Below, piece by piece: positions 7,773-17,060 of a stretch of DNA of 30,804 nucleotides. The notes under the pieces were generated by a model that searched no databases, was not told the DNA's origin, and saw nothing but the letters and a program-made list of their open reading frames with translations. Location: contig CAZPMT010000061.1 in the NCBI GenBank assembly GCA_964587655.1, forward strand, positions 1-30,804, in the 5' to 3' direction. The translations under genes and the position numbers were made by a program. Numbering within the stretch: the stretch's first letter is position 1; every line of letters starts with the position of its first letter. The DNA comes from CAZPMT01 sp964587655 (lineage in GTDB: Bacteria; Hydrogenedentota; Hydrogenedentia; Hydrogenedentales; SLHB01).

Positions 7773-9647
7773 TTACGCTGATTGAGCGTCTTCTGTGTAA
7801 CGCAACCACTGCTCAAACATCAGCACGGCCCAGAGGTGATGACCGTAGTTCTCTCGCCCGGTCGTATGATCGGTGAGGAGTGACCGGACGACGCCGGGGT
7901 TGAGATACCGGCCGCATCGGGCATCCTCGCTGAGAACGAGTTCCTGGAAGAAGGCGCGCAGGTCCTCGCGGAACCATCGGTGGATCGGGATGGCAAATCC
8001 CTGTTTTCTCTGTCGCAACAGTTCCTTCGGCACAAGATCCCGCACGGCGTGTTTCGCGACGTACTTCGAGATTCCGCCCTTCATTTTGAGGCGGAAGGGC
8101 AATGTTGCCGCGAATTCGACGATGCGGTGATCCAGCAACGGGACGCGCGCCTCGAGTGAGTGCGCCATGCTCATGCGATCCACCTTCGTCAGGATATCGT
8201 CGGGCAGATACATCGCCGTATCCTGATGCAGCATCCATTCATCCACGGAGGCCGGTCCCGCCGCCGCGTGCTCTTCGAAACGATCCGTCGCGCATGACGC
8301 GATGCGTTCACTCCATTCGCGGCGGTAGAGCGCTGCACGTATATCCGGGCCTAAGCACGTTTCGCGCCGGCGGAAGCTCGCGTGCGGATCGAGCAACGAA
8401 TCCCGGCTGAAGCGCCGCAGCTTTGCGAGCCGCGGAGAATCCGGCCCGCAATGCAGCGCGAAGTCCACAAGGCTCCGCAGCGGCTTTGGAATCCGCCGAT
8501 ATGAGGAAACCGCGCGGTTCATGTGGAGCCAGGTGTATCCCGCAAATAACTCATCTCCGCCGTCGCCGGAAAGCGCGACGGTCACGCGAGAGCGCGCGAG
8601 CCTCGACACGAGCCACGTCGGAACCGCCGACGAGTCCGCGAATGGTTCGCCGAAATGCCGAATGAGCCGTCCGGTAACATCGATCATGTCGGGACGGAGG
8701 ATCTCCTCGCTGTGATCCGTCCCAAAGTGCAGCGCGGCGATCCGGGCATATTCGATCTCATTCGCCGCGGCGTCGTCAAATCCGATCGTGAAAGTCTTGA
8801 CCGGCTGGCGGCCCATGCGGCTCATTATGCCGACGATGGTGCTCGAGTCGACGCCGCCGCTCAAGAAGGCGCCCAGAGGCACGTCGCTCACCCGCTGCAT
8901 GCGCACCGCGTCGGTAAGAAGATCGAGGTAGCGTTCCGCGGCCGAGTCCAACGTCCAGGTGTTGTCGACCTTGAACGCAAGACACCAGTATTGCGCAAGT
9001 GAAATGCGGCCGTTCTCGAACACGAGTTTCTCGCCGGGGCGGAGCTTTTGCGCGTCCTCGAATATGCTGTCCGGCGCCGGAACGTACAGAAACGTGAAGT
9101 AGGCGTCCAGGGCGGATGGGCTGATCGCGCGACGAACAACGCCGGAGCGCATCAATGCATCTAGCTCCGACGCAAACGTAAGGTCCCCGTCGCGTGCACA
9201 ATAGAAGAGCGGCTTTATGCCCAGGCGGTCCCGCGCAAGAAGCAGCCGGTTCCGTTTCACGTCGTACACCGCGATCGCGAACATGCCGTTCAACCGTTCC
9301 AGCATCTCATCGCCGCATTCTTCGTATGCGTGGACGATCACCTCGGTATCGCTCTGCGTACGAAATACGTGGCCGCGTGCGATCAGATCATCGCGGAGGG
9401 CCTGGAAGTTGTAGATCTCGCCGTTGAAGACGACGATGACTGTTCCGTCCTCATTGGTCATGGGTTGATGTCCGCCCGGCACATCCAGAATGCTCAGGCG
9501 GCGCATTGCGAGGGCCGCGTGACCGCCCTGCCACGCGCCTGCATCGTCAGGGCCGCGATGCGCCAGCGCGGCGTTCATGCGCTCGACCGCGGCGAGATCA
9601 ACCCCGCGCGAACGATCTCCGCGAATGATGCCGCAGATTCCGCACAC
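7773..9647 (-). CDS. asnB: Asparagine synthetase (glutamine-hydrolysing), AsnB type
   Basis: 624 residues. GTG start fixed by the N-terminal Met-Cys-Gly-Ile-Cys: Cys2 becomes the glutaminase nucleophile after Met removal. AAAGGA lies nine bases upstream, inside the end of the preceding gene. The N-terminal Ntn glutaminase domain (residues 2 to about 190) shows HRGPDD, FNGEIYN and ARDRLGIKPLFY. The C-terminal synthetase domain has the ATP-binding PP-loop SGGVDSS (263-269), then LSGDGGDELFAGY and SKYVAKHAVRDLVP. It may make asparagine from aspartate, Gln and ATP, but in glycan clusters such paralogues often amidate sugar acids or peptides. Its position between glycosyltransferases and a sugar aminotransferase favours the latter. 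Three bp separate it from the upstream gene. Confidence 0.9.
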   Translation of the reverse strand: MCGICGIIRGDRSRGVDLAAVERMNAALAHRGPDDAGAWQGGHAALAMRRLSILDVPGGHQPMTNEDGTVIVVFNGEIYNFQALRDDLIARGHVFRTQSDTEVIVHAYEECGDEMLERLNGMFAIAVYDVKRNRLLLARDRLGIKPLFYCARDGDLTFASELDALMRSGVVRRAISPSALDAYFTFLYVPAPDSIFEDAQKLRPGEKLVFENGRISLAQYWCLAFKVDNTWTLDSAAERYLDLLTDAVRMQRVSDVPLGAFLSGGVDSSTIVGIMSRMGRQPVKTFTIGFDDAAANEIEYARIAALHFGTDHSEEILRPDMIDVTGRLIRHFGEPFADSSAVPTWLVSRLARSRVTVALSGDGGDELFAGYTWLHMNRAVSSYRRIPKPLRSLVDFALHCGPDSPRLAKLRRFSRDSLLDPHASFRRRETCLGPDIRAALYRREWSERIASCATDRFEEHAAAGPASVDEWMLHQDTAMYLPDDILTKVDRMSMAHSLEARVPLLDHRIVEFAATLPFRLKMKGGISKYVAKHAVRDLVPKELLRQRKQGFAIPIHRWFREDLRAFFQELVLSEDARCGRYLNPGVVRSLLTDHTTGRENYGHHLWAVLMFEQWLRYTEDAQSA

Positions 9648-9650
9648 GAT

Positions 9651-10772
9651 CTAGCGTCCTTTCTTTCCGGCGTTCGCAAGCAGTTCGGCATAGAGATGGC
9701 GGTAACTGTCCACCATTCTCTCGACGGTCAGTTCGGTGCGGACGAATTCTGCCGCGCATGCGGCCATCGCCGCGCTTTCATCAGGATGATCCAGCACCCA
9801 CTCGATCGCAGCGGCAAACTCCTCGGGACTCCGCGACGACACCAGGCGCCCGGTGATTCCATCTCGCACGAGTTCGGTGATCCCTCCGACCGCCGCCGCC
9901 ACAACGGGACGTCCCGCGGCCATGGACTCCATCACCGCGTTCGGGAATCCTTCCGCCTTCGAACACAGGACGGAGACGTCCATCAATGCATAAAGGTCCC
10001 GGATCTCCGCAAGGGCCGTCACGCGCGCGAAGCAAGACTCCATCCCGCGGGCCGCGATCGTGTGTTCGATCCTCTGCAACAGCGGCCCCCCTCCGACCAT
10101 CAGGAAATGGACGTCGGCCCTTCGTTTCATCAAGACCTCCGCGGTCCGCACGAAAAGGGCGTGATCCTTGACCGGGCTGAAATTGGCCACAATGCCGACG
10201 ATGTGACGGTGAAAAGGTATCCGGTAGCGCTGCTGCAAATGGTGACGGCCGGCCTTGCTTACGAACTCGTCCGCCCGGATCCCATTTGGAATAACCCTGA
10301 CCAGTGAAGGATCCACTCTTTCGTGTGTCTTGACGTATTGCGCCACGGCGCCGCTGTTCGCAACGATGCAGTCCACGTACCGATTGGCCCAGCCCTGTAT
10401 CAGCCGATGCCGCCGCTTCATCCACGCGGCAAGCTCGCGGCGGCTCGATACAACAACCGGGACCCGCGCGGCACGCGCGGCCAGGTTCGCGGCCAGGTCA
10501 AAGCCGGACATGAACGTGTGCACGACATCCGGCCGGCGCCTCCGGAAGACCGTCCGGAGCTTCCAAAACAGCGACGGGTCCCATGCCGTTCCCGTGCCGA
10601 GAACTTGAATCTGGGCTCCGGCACGGCGCGCATCGCCAGCAAGGACGCCGTCATGTCGCGTGCACACCACGACAAGCTCGTGATCGCCCGCCAGCCCGCG
10701 AAGGAGTTCCGTGAGCTGGCGTTCGGAGCCGCCCACGCTGAGCGACGGAATCACATAGCAGATACGGATCAT
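9651..10772 (-). CDS. Glycosyltransferase family 4
   Basis: 373 residues, GT-B fold. The N-terminal domain begins IRICYVIPSLSVGGSERQL, the usual GT4 glycine-rich loop. The C-terminal donor domain has VGIVANFSPVKDH and the E-x7-E element in EGFPNAVMESMAAGRPVV, which binds the nucleotide-sugar donor. Transfer of a sugar to a growing lipid-linked glycan at the cytoplasmic face is the likely role; donor and acceptor are unknown. Its ATG overlaps the stop of the upstream glycosyltransferase gene by 4 bp, so the two are translationally coupled. Confidence 0.92.
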   Translation of the reverse strand: MIRICYVIPSLSVGGSERQLTELLRGLAGDHELVVVCTRHDGVLAGDARRAGAQIQVLGTGTAWDPSLFWKLRTVFRRRRPDVVHTFMSGFDLAANLAARAARVPVVVSSRRELAAWMKRRHRLIQGWANRYVDCIVANSGAVAQYVKTHERVDPSLVRVIPNGIRADEFVSKAGRHHLQQRYRIPFHRHIVGIVANFSPVKDHALFVRTAEVLMKRRADVHFLMVGGGPLLQRIEHTIAARGMESCFARVTALAEIRDLYALMDVSVLCSKAEGFPNAVMESMAAGRPVVAAAVGGITELVRDGITGRLVSSRSPEEFAAAIEWVLDHPDESAAMAACAAEFVRTELTVERMVDSYRHLYAELLANAGKKGR

Positions 10773-11821
10773 ATGAGCGATCTCAGAAGTTCCAGCAGAC
10801 GCGGCGCGGCGTCACGCAGTGCGTATCGCCGCAGCACGGTTTCGCGGCCTGCCTGGCCGAGCCGGCGTCGCAGCGACGGGTCGCGAAGCCGGTCGAACGC
10901 CTCTCGCCAAGCCTCGGTCGAGTCCGCGAACAGGCCGTTTTCCTCGTGCCGCATGAACTCGAGCACGGCCCCGAAAGGAGAGGCCGCGCACGGAATTCCA
11001 CACGCCATGTATTGTAGCGCTTTCAAGGCGCATTTGCCCTGCATCCAAACCGTCTGCGGCTGCGGCATGATGCCCACCGTGAACCGGTGCAACTCCGATA
11101 CTTCGCTTTCATAGGACCACGTGCGGACCTCCGCCCCGCTAAACGGCGCCCGCCGCGCATCTGCTCCCACGAGGCATATCTCGGCGTCGCGGATGGCCGA
11201 CAGCGCCTCTGCGGCGGGAGCAAGGCAGATCGTCGTACTCGGGTTCCCGATCCATCCGATGCGGAAAACATCTGGGTCCCGTGCAGCGGGAACAAAGCGG
11301 TCCGTGTCGACAACTGTCGGGAAGAGCACCGCGTTGCGGCACCCGGCGTCCCTTGCGGAAGACAGAAGCCAGGCATTGCCCGCCAGGACGAGGTCGGCCG
11401 CCGCCATCAGCCGCGTGACCTGGCCCCGATCCTCGAACCAATTCCACGGCGCGCTCAGCGGATGTGGCGGGGCGAGGTGGACCGCATCGTCGATATCATA
11501 AACAAGGCGTCGCGCCCGTTTCCGAAGCATTCCCAGAAGACCCGCGACGTACGCGCTCATGATGGCCTTCTGCACAAACACTATGTCGTAACGGGAAGCG
11601 CCGAGGATCTGTTGCAGCCGGCGGAAGGCCTCCCGCAGATGATACGCGTAAGGCGCGTGCGCGCGGTTCGGGCCCGTGAATCGATCGAGTTCCGATGCCG
11701 TGAGCGGGCAGGCCACCGTGCAGTCGACGCCATGTTCTCGCAGATAGGGCAGGTATTGCGTCACCCGGTAGCGCGGACTCGCCGCCACGTCAGGGTACAA
11801 GGTCAGGAAAAGCACGCGCAT
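10769..11821 (-). CDS. Glycosyltransferase, GT4-like (GT-B fold)
   Basis: 350 residues. N-terminus MRVLFLTLYPDVAASPRYRV. The donor-domain motifs FRIGWIGNPSTT, the nucleotide-binding stretch KCALKALQYMACGIPC and the following ENGLFADSTEAW are typical of GT4-like enzymes. It lacks the strict E-x7-E of its neighbour (QGKCALKALQYM in that place), so a different donor is likely. It has a 4-bp overlap with the downstream GT4 gene and a 4-bp gap to the upstream GT9 gene: one operon. Confidence 0.85.
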   Translation of the reverse strand: MRVLFLTLYPDVAASPRYRVTQYLPYLREHGVDCTVACPLTASELDRFTGPNRAHAPYAYHLREAFRRLQQILGASRYDIVFVQKAIMSAYVAGLLGMLRKRARRLVYDIDDAVHLAPPHPLSAPWNWFEDRGQVTRLMAAADLVLAGNAWLLSSARDAGCRNAVLFPTVVDTDRFVPAARDPDVFRIGWIGNPSTTICLAPAAEALSAIRDAEICLVGADARRAPFSGAEVRTWSYESEVSELHRFTVGIMPQPQTVWMQGKCALKALQYMACGIPCAASPFGAVLEFMRHEENGLFADSTEAWREAFDRLRDPSLRRRLGQAGRETVLRRYALRDAAPRLLELLRSLI

Positions 11822-11825
11822 CGGC

Positions 11826-12743
11826 CTACGCCCCCGTTTCCAGTATCCGGCGAGCTTGCACGAACACCTGTTCCACGGTGATAGAGTCGAGGCAGGACGA
11901 GCGATTCAGCGGGCACGTCCCCGGTTGTTCGGGGCCGCCTTCCCGATTCCAGCAGCCGCGACAGTCTCTTTCCGCGAGCAACGGCGTCAGCCGCGGCTCA
12001 TTTCGTATCAATATGTCCGGATCGGTCGGACCGAACAGGGCCAGCACGCGCGTTCCGGCCGCGAGAGCGAGATGCATCAAACCGGAATCGCAGCAGATCA
12101 ACAGCCGGGCCGCCTTCAGGACACACGCGGCATCACGCACGGTGGTCTTGTTTACCAGATCATGTCCTACTCCGATTCGCTCATCGCCCGCCCCTACCTC
12201 CGCCACGTCGTAACCGAGGCCCAGCAATGCAGTGCAGAGCGAGCGCCACCTCTCGATCGGCCATTGTTTCGCCGGCCACGAAGCCCCCGTACAAACGGCG
12301 ACAAAAGGCTTCTTGATATCCGCCGACAGCGGCGTACTCCAATCCGAGTAATACAATCGGGGACGCGCGCTCGGCGTGCGGACTCCGGCGCATCCGGCGT
12401 AATGATCAAGGCGGAAGACAAGTCGGGGACCGCTCCTCAAGCAAACATATCGATCCGGATCGCGCCGGACCTCATTCAGCACATCCACGAACGGGTTGCC
12501 TTCCAACAGTTCCGGGTAATTGCACAACACGGTAATCCGGCAGGGGGCGTATGTTTCGCGGAGGGCCTCATAGATAGGGATCGCCATCACCTCATCGCCA
12601 AGGCGCCACCGGATCTCGACGAGAATGTCACGGGAAGCGCCAACGGTTCGCTTGGCCAGCCGGCGCAACGGACGGTACAGTCGCAGCATGCGCCGCGCGG
12701 CAGGGCCGAACTGATCTTCGTACGTGGAAGCTTCCATCGCCAT
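11826..12743 (-). CDS. Glycosyltransferase family 9 (heptosyltransferase-like)
   Basis: 305 residues. The ATG at 12743 is the first start after an upstream in-frame TGA; no good Shine-Dalgarno is close, and an internal Met at 12737 is possible. GT9 features: VEIRWRLGDEVMAIPIYEALRE at the N-terminal loop, VAVCTGASWPAKQWP, then CDSGLMHLALAAGTRVLALFGPTDP in the donor domain. Family members add ADP-heptose or related sugars to LPS core or other glycans. A late Cys-rich patch (ERDCRGCWNREGG and CPLNRSSC) is often seen in GT9 proteins. It is followed by the GT4-like gene and preceded by a palindromic element that separates it from the membrane transferase. Confidence 0.9.
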   Translation of the reverse strand: MAMEASTYEDQFGPAARRMLRLYRPLRRLAKRTVGASRDILVEIRWRLGDEVMAIPIYEALRETYAPCRITVLCNYPELLEGNPFVDVLNEVRRDPDRYVCLRSGPRLVFRLDHYAGCAGVRTPSARPRLYYSDWSTPLSADIKKPFVAVCTGASWPAKQWPIERWRSLCTALLGLGYDVAEVGAGDERIGVGHDLVNKTTVRDAACVLKAARLLICCDSGLMHLALAAGTRVLALFGPTDPDILIRNEPRLTPLLAERDCRGCWNREGGPEQPGTCPLNRSSCLDSITVEQVFVQARRILETGA

Positions 12744-12858
12744 TACAATAGCATTTCCGCCTCATCTCACGGAAAGCGACCCTGAAGCAGCGAGCGTCCG
12801 ATATCGGACCGCGAAATCCCGTGGTCTCTACGGAAGAAAGGCTCATCCGATTTTCGCG

Positions 12859-13050
12859 TACTTCGTTTCCACCCCGTCGTGCTCGTGCTCGTTATCGTAA
12901 TCGCAATCGAAAGAAGAACAGTCACAATCACGAAGAGCATACCCGTATGCGGGACTTTTCATCGACGTGAGCGCCCGGCCTGGTTGCATTTTCCCAATCT
13001 CGTTTTTTCGATTACGATTACGAGCACGAGCACGAGCACGAGCACGAAAG
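12859..13050. repeat. Inverted-array element with hexamer-phased arms, copy 1
   Basis: This 314-bp gap (12744-13057) holds one element. The left arm 12878-12913 reads in steps of six: CGTGCT twice, CGTTAT, CGTAAT, CGCAAT, CGAAAG. The right arm 13009-13050 is its inverted counterpart: CGATTA twice, CGAGCA four times, CGAAAG. The core of about 95 bp begins GAACAGTCACAATC (12916-12929), which recurs at the same place in copy 2. A 33-nt block (12859-12891) is repeated exactly in inverted orientation at the right end of copy 2 (23804-23836). It ends 7 bp before the stop codon of the membrane glycosyltransferase. No credible gene lies inside. Confidence 0.85.
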
Positions 13051-13057
13051 AGGATGG

Positions 13058-14608
13058 TCATGGCGAGGGCGTGTAGAGGCGCAGCACGGCGCCCGCACGG
13101 CGGTATTCGTCGGCGCAGCGCATCTTTTCCTGTTGGTCGATCAGCGCCCACCAGTTGTCGGCGGCCTGCGGCAGGTCGAACGTGAAGGGGACCCACACGC
13201 GGCCGCGCGCGCGCCATGCCGGCATCTGGTCCGCAAGAAGGGACCCGCGCTCTTCCCAGGTATAATCGGTGATCGCGGGCTCGACGACCACGTCTTTTTC
13301 CTCGAACGCGAAGGCGCTGCGGCAAAACGCAAAGGAGTAGTTGACCGGATACGGGACGTACAGCATGTCGCCGGGCTGCCAGTGCGACCGGGCGTATTCG
13401 AGCAGTGGCTTGAGTTCGTGGTGTACGGAGGGACGGAGCGTGTTTCGGGCTGCGCGGGCCGCCGGGTGCGCCAACAGGAGCACGGCAAGCAGACCAGCGA
13501 CGGCCTGAACGTGCCAGCGCGAGGTATCCGCGAGACGGCCTATGGCCACGCCGATCGGCAGGGCCACGAAGGGCGTCACATAGAGAATCGTGCGCGCGTA
13601 GAACGGGTATAATTCAAGCGAGGAGGCGGTCAGTGCAAATGCGAGGGGCGCGAGAAGGAATGCCAGCGCGCCGCGTTTCTCGTGCAGCAATACCAGACAA
13701 CCCGCGAGCCATGCGAAGGCCCCAAGCATCGGCAATGTGAGGCCGCCGGGATTGTCGAAGGTCCGCAGGAAAACCAGCCACAGAGACTTCACGTTTCGCC
13801 AAGACTCCGGCGGCAGAGGTACAAATGCTCCGGCAAAGACATAGTAGTCGTTCATGACACTCATGGTCCGCGGGTCCGCCGCGACTCGCATGATGACGGC
13901 GAAGTACAGCGTCGCGAAGCTCACGCCCCACGCGATCCAGGCCACGGCGCAACGCCGCACGCCGCGGGCGTCCCTGCGGAGGACGCCATCGGCGAGTTGC
14001 ACCAGTCCGATACCTGCCAGAGCGAACACGGACGGAAAAGAGAACCACGGCGCGCATGCGCCCGCGAGGGCCAGCAGCGCAACACGCGGCCACGAGATCG
14101 CCACCGCCGCGTCCTTCGCGGGCACGGCCAACCATAGGATCAAGAGCACCATGGCCACATCCAGGGCATAGGGCCGCACTTCGGCCGCGTAGTAGATGAG
14201 ATGCGCATTGACGGCCATAAAGGCCAGGCCGGCAACCGCCGCTAGAACACCAACCAGACGGCGCGCCAGCGCGTAGAATAGTACGAGGGCCGCGAGGCCC
14301 GCGGCGATCGACGGCAGCCGCACGGCGTACTCGCACGGTCCAAGGATCGCAATGAGAACCTTTCCTGAGATCATGTAGCCCGGCGGCGCCATGCATTCCC
14401 CGAGCGGGCCGAACAACTTGGCCGTCGAATCCACCAGCATGTGGTGGGCCAGGACGGCCTCGTCCAGCCACAAGGCCCTGTTGTCAAAGTACTGGCTCAG
14501 CCGCGCCGCAAAGCCCGCGGCGATTAGCACCCATGCCGCCCATCGAAGCACACGAGGGGAAATGGTGGCGCGCCATGCAACTTGAAGCGCGTTCTGTCCA
14601 TCGCTCAT
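13058..14608 (-). CDS. GT-C fold membrane glycosyltransferase (PMT/ArnT-like)
   Basis: 516 residues from the ATG at 14608, preceded by GGGAGG eight bases upstream. An open frame reaches 14698, but that start lies upstream of the promoter. About 11-12 membrane helices. The first extracytoplasmic loop has RALWLDEAVLAHH with Asp49-Glu50, the acidic pair of the PMT_2/GT39 and GT83 families, which use polyprenyl-phosphate sugars. A periplasmic C-terminal domain follows (about 400-516). It probably glycosylates a lipid, polymer or protein outside the membrane. It is the first gene of the minus-strand glycan operon. The stop codon lies directly beside the palindromic element. Confidence 0.85.
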   Translation of the reverse strand: MSDGQNALQVAWRATISPRVLRWAAWVLIAAGFAARLSQYFDNRALWLDEAVLAHHMLVDSTAKLFGPLGECMAPPGYMISGKVLIAILGPCEYAVRLPSIAAGLAALVLFYALARRLVGVLAAVAGLAFMAVNAHLIYYAAEVRPYALDVAMVLLILWLAVPAKDAAVAISWPRVALLALAGACAPWFSFPSVFALAGIGLVQLADGVLRRDARGVRRCAVAWIAWGVSFATLYFAVIMRVAADPRTMSVMNDYYVFAGAFVPLPPESWRNVKSLWLVFLRTFDNPGGLTLPMLGAFAWLAGCLVLLHEKRGALAFLLAPLAFALTASSLELYPFYARTILYVTPFVALPIGVAIGRLADTSRWHVQAVAGLLAVLLLAHPAARAARNTLRPSVHHELKPLLEYARSHWQPGDMLYVPYPVNYSFAFCRSAFAFEEKDVVVEPAITDYTWEERGSLLADQMPAWRARGRVWVPFTFDLPQAADNWWALIDQQEKMRCADEYRRAGAVLRLYTPSP

Positions 14609-14632
14609 CGGTGCGGCCTCCCGGATAGCGAT

Positions 14633-14662
14633 AGAGTACCGGCCAGCGCAGAAGGCCGTCAA
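14633..14662 (-). promoter_or_regulatory. Candidate sigma70 promoter of the glycan operon
   Basis: Minus strand TTGACG (14657-14662), 18-bp spacer, TACTCT (14633-14638). A start near 14625 would give a short leader holding just GGGAGG (14617-14622) before the ATG at 14608. Confidence 0.5.
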
Positions 14663-14751
14663 GGGGCGGATCACGGAATTAACGATGCCCGACCGCAATT
14701 TGAAGTCGCCACCATGAGGGTCTAAGATCCCTTCGGGACACGAGGGACGAC

Positions 14752-17004
14752 ATGACGTACGAATACTCGGGTTTTCTCAAGACGGTGCTCGATGCACCCG
14801 ATCCTTCTTTGCGTGACACGCTTCCCTGCGTCGAGTTCACGGCGGACGACATTGCCGATTGGCACCTGCGCGATGTGCCTTACGATCTTGAGTGGCAGCA
14901 CATCCCTTCCAACTTCAAGCGCACGTCCGACGGCGTACGGCTCGAAGGCCGCTTCAACGATGTCTATCAGATCGATAATGTCGGCGTTGACGACCCAAGC
15001 TTCTGGGTCGCTTTGAGCACGCTGGGAACCGATGACGCTCGGTTTCCGGTCGACGCCGCCAAGTACCCGATTATTGAGATCACGTATCGATGCACTTCGC
15101 CGAACGCCCAGCCGGCGTGGCAGTGGCTCTATCCCGGCGGAGTCCATTTTGACGGACTCACGCCCACGCAAGAGTGGCGCACCATAGCCAGGCGCGTTTC
15201 ACAAAATGGGTTTCCAAGGCAGGTGGATGCCGTTATTCTGCGCCTCTACTCCACTACGAGGGCCGTCGAGTCATTCGAGGTGAAGGCGGTCCGGTTCCGC
15301 GCCATGAGCGATGCGGAGACGAAAGCATGCGAAGCGTGCGAAACGCAGCTTGCGGATCGGCGGCCTCCGAGAAAGTATCGCGTCCTCGAGGATTTCCTTC
15401 CATTCGGCTGTTTCATGGACGCGGCTTCATCGAAGCGGATGAGTTCAATGCTCGGTGTCTCTCTTCAGGAATACTGGGCTCTGGCCTTCGAAGATATAGC
15501 CAAGCACCACCACAATTGCGTCGCCATCGAGAAGGTCGACCGGTTCTCCGCCGATGAATGGCGCGAAGTGCTGGCCTTGGCCGGCTCATATGGAATCAAG
15601 TTCTTCGTCATGCACGAATTCCCCTCCGACTCATCGCACATGCAGACGAAAGAGTTCCTCGATACCCACATCCGTCCCTACGCCGGCTCGCCCGACGTCC
15701 TTGCGTGGGCCCTGTATGACAATCCCCCGGAGCACGCGTTCCACGACGTGCTGAACTCGAGATCGCTTCTCGATAAGGCCGATTCGGAGCATCCCACGGG
15801 CCTGTTTCTGCGAACCCCCGGCGCATTGCCATTGTTTGCGCCCTACACGCCCATTATCGGCGTCGAGCACTTCCGATCCCACGTGCCGTGGGAGTTGGCC
15901 GAGATCGTCCAGACCCATCTGCCCCTGTGCGGCGGCCAGCAAATGTGGGTCGTGGCCCCCGGTTTCATCTACGCCACGGATACGCCCGAATGGCACACGT
16001 GTCCGGAGATGCGGATGATGCTGAACCATGCCCTTGCCAACGGCGCGCGCGGTTGTTTCACCTTCTCGTATCACAACGATCCCATTTGGATCCGCGGCAG
16101 TTGCCAGCGTTCGTTGACGGGGCCGTTCCTTACCTTCAGCGATCTGTGGTCCGAACTCGGACAACGGATCGAGCAATGCAGCGCCCTTGCGCCTGCGCTC
16201 CTCAATGCGCAACCCGCCCCCGGCGTTGTCCCATGGTTCCGCACGAAAAGCGTCGCTCATGCGAACGCGCAGTTGCCCGAAGGCGTCGAGCCGGCGCGCG
16301 TGACCCAGCTTTGCGGAGAAGACTATGACCTGTTCTGCCTGGTCAGCAACGACGTTCGCGAGGTGACGACGGTGTGGCTCGACCTCGATGCGGCTGGCAT
16401 CCAGGGCAAGAAACTCTATGACGTGACGGATTACGTACGCACCCGGCACTGGACTCCGATGCATCCACAGCGGCATCTCGAGATGTTCCCGGGGCAGATG
16501 CACCTCATACTCGCGGCAAGACCCGGCGTGTGCGACGATTGGAGAGATCGGATTGCCGCCCGCATGGTCGCGGGCGACCGCCGCGTGATGGAATTCGACC
16601 TGGCCCTGATGCGTGCCCATGACATTTCAACCCGGGAGATCGATGATCTTCTCACCGACGTGAGCAAGGAGGGAGGCCCCAAGGACCTCGGCGCCATGCA
16701 GCGCGCCCGAGACGCCTTAGTCAACCTCTTGTATGATTCGCCCGCGATCCACCTGACACGCAGCAAGATCATCGAAGCCAGCGCCGCAGTCTGCGCCTGT
16801 GACGGAAGCCTCTGCCGGCTGCTCGGCCGAGGCAAGGTCGAGACCGCCCGGCAATGGGGATTCAAGGTCATCCCCCTCGCCCGTGAATTCACCAACCTGC
16901 GCCTTGAACTGCGCCGCGGACGCGGCGAAGCCATCCTCGATCAATGCGCGGGCCTCGCAAAGCGCGCCCATGAGCTCCTTTCCGAGATCCGCGCGCTTTC
17001 TTGA
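14752..17004 (+). CDS. Large glycosidase-like protein of unknown function
   Basis: 750 residues, ATG with GAGGGA at 14742-14747. No signal peptide or membrane helix is seen. Residues about 1-190 look like a beta-sandwich (HLRDVPYDLEWQHIP, PIIEITYRC). About 200-480 look like a TIM barrel of the glycoside-hydrolase superfamily: KFFVMHEFPSDSSH, then SPDVLAWALYDNPPEHAF, then QQMWVVAPGF and ARGCFTFSYHND. In related barrels the fourth-strand motif usually reads W-x-x-x-DEP with a catalytic Glu; here it is YDNPPE, so the usual acid is absent. The rest (about 520-750) is a small beta domain and a helical tail. It diverges from the glycan operon and may act on its product. The family was not recognised with confidence. 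Confidence 0.75.
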   Translation: MTYEYSGFLKTVLDAPDPSLRDTLPCVEFTADDIADWHLRDVPYDLEWQHIPSNFKRTSDGVRLEGRFNDVYQIDNVGVDDPSFWVALSTLGTDDARFPVDAAKYPIIEITYRCTSPNAQPAWQWLYPGGVHFDGLTPTQEWRTIARRVSQNGFPRQVDAVILRLYSTTRAVESFEVKAVRFRAMSDAETKACEACETQLADRRPPRKYRVLEDFLPFGCFMDAASSKRMSSMLGVSLQEYWALAFEDIAKHHHNCVAIEKVDRFSADEWREVLALAGSYGIKFFVMHEFPSDSSHMQTKEFLDTHIRPYAGSPDVLAWALYDNPPEHAFHDVLNSRSLLDKADSEHPTGLFLRTPGALPLFAPYTPIIGVEHFRSHVPWELAEIVQTHLPLCGGQQMWVVAPGFIYATDTPEWHTCPEMRMMLNHALANGARGCFTFSYHNDPIWIRGSCQRSLTGPFLTFSDLWSELGQRIEQCSALAPALLNAQPAPGVVPWFRTKSVAHANAQLPEGVEPARVTQLCGEDYDLFCLVSNDVREVTTVWLDLDAAGIQGKKLYDVTDYVRTRHWTPMHPQRHLEMFPGQMHLILAARPGVCDDWRDRIAARMVAGDRRVMEFDLALMRAHDISTREIDDLLTDVSKEGGPKDLGAMQRARDALVNLLYDSPAIHLTRSKIIEASAAVCACDGSLCRLLGRGKVETARQWGFKVIPLAREFTNLRLELRRGRGEAILDQCAGLAKRAHELLSEIRALS

Positions 17005-17060
17005 GACCTTGTGGGGAAGTGTGGCGCAGCCGCCGCATGCGGCCTTGGTTCTTTCGAGTG

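Noticed and set aside
12878..13050. CRISPR array
   Set aside because: Units are 6 bp, adjacent and inverted, with no spacers and no cas genes.
12843..13325. Minus-strand open frame across the hexamer arrays, giving Arg-Ala and Arg-Asn repeats
   Set aside because: It is translation of the simple repeat and of the antisense of the glycosyltransferase gene; there is no ribosome site or family.
17027..17044. Terminator hairpin between 17004 and 17061 (GCCGCATGCGGC)
   Set aside because: Only four base pairs remain once a loop is allowed, and there is no T run after it.
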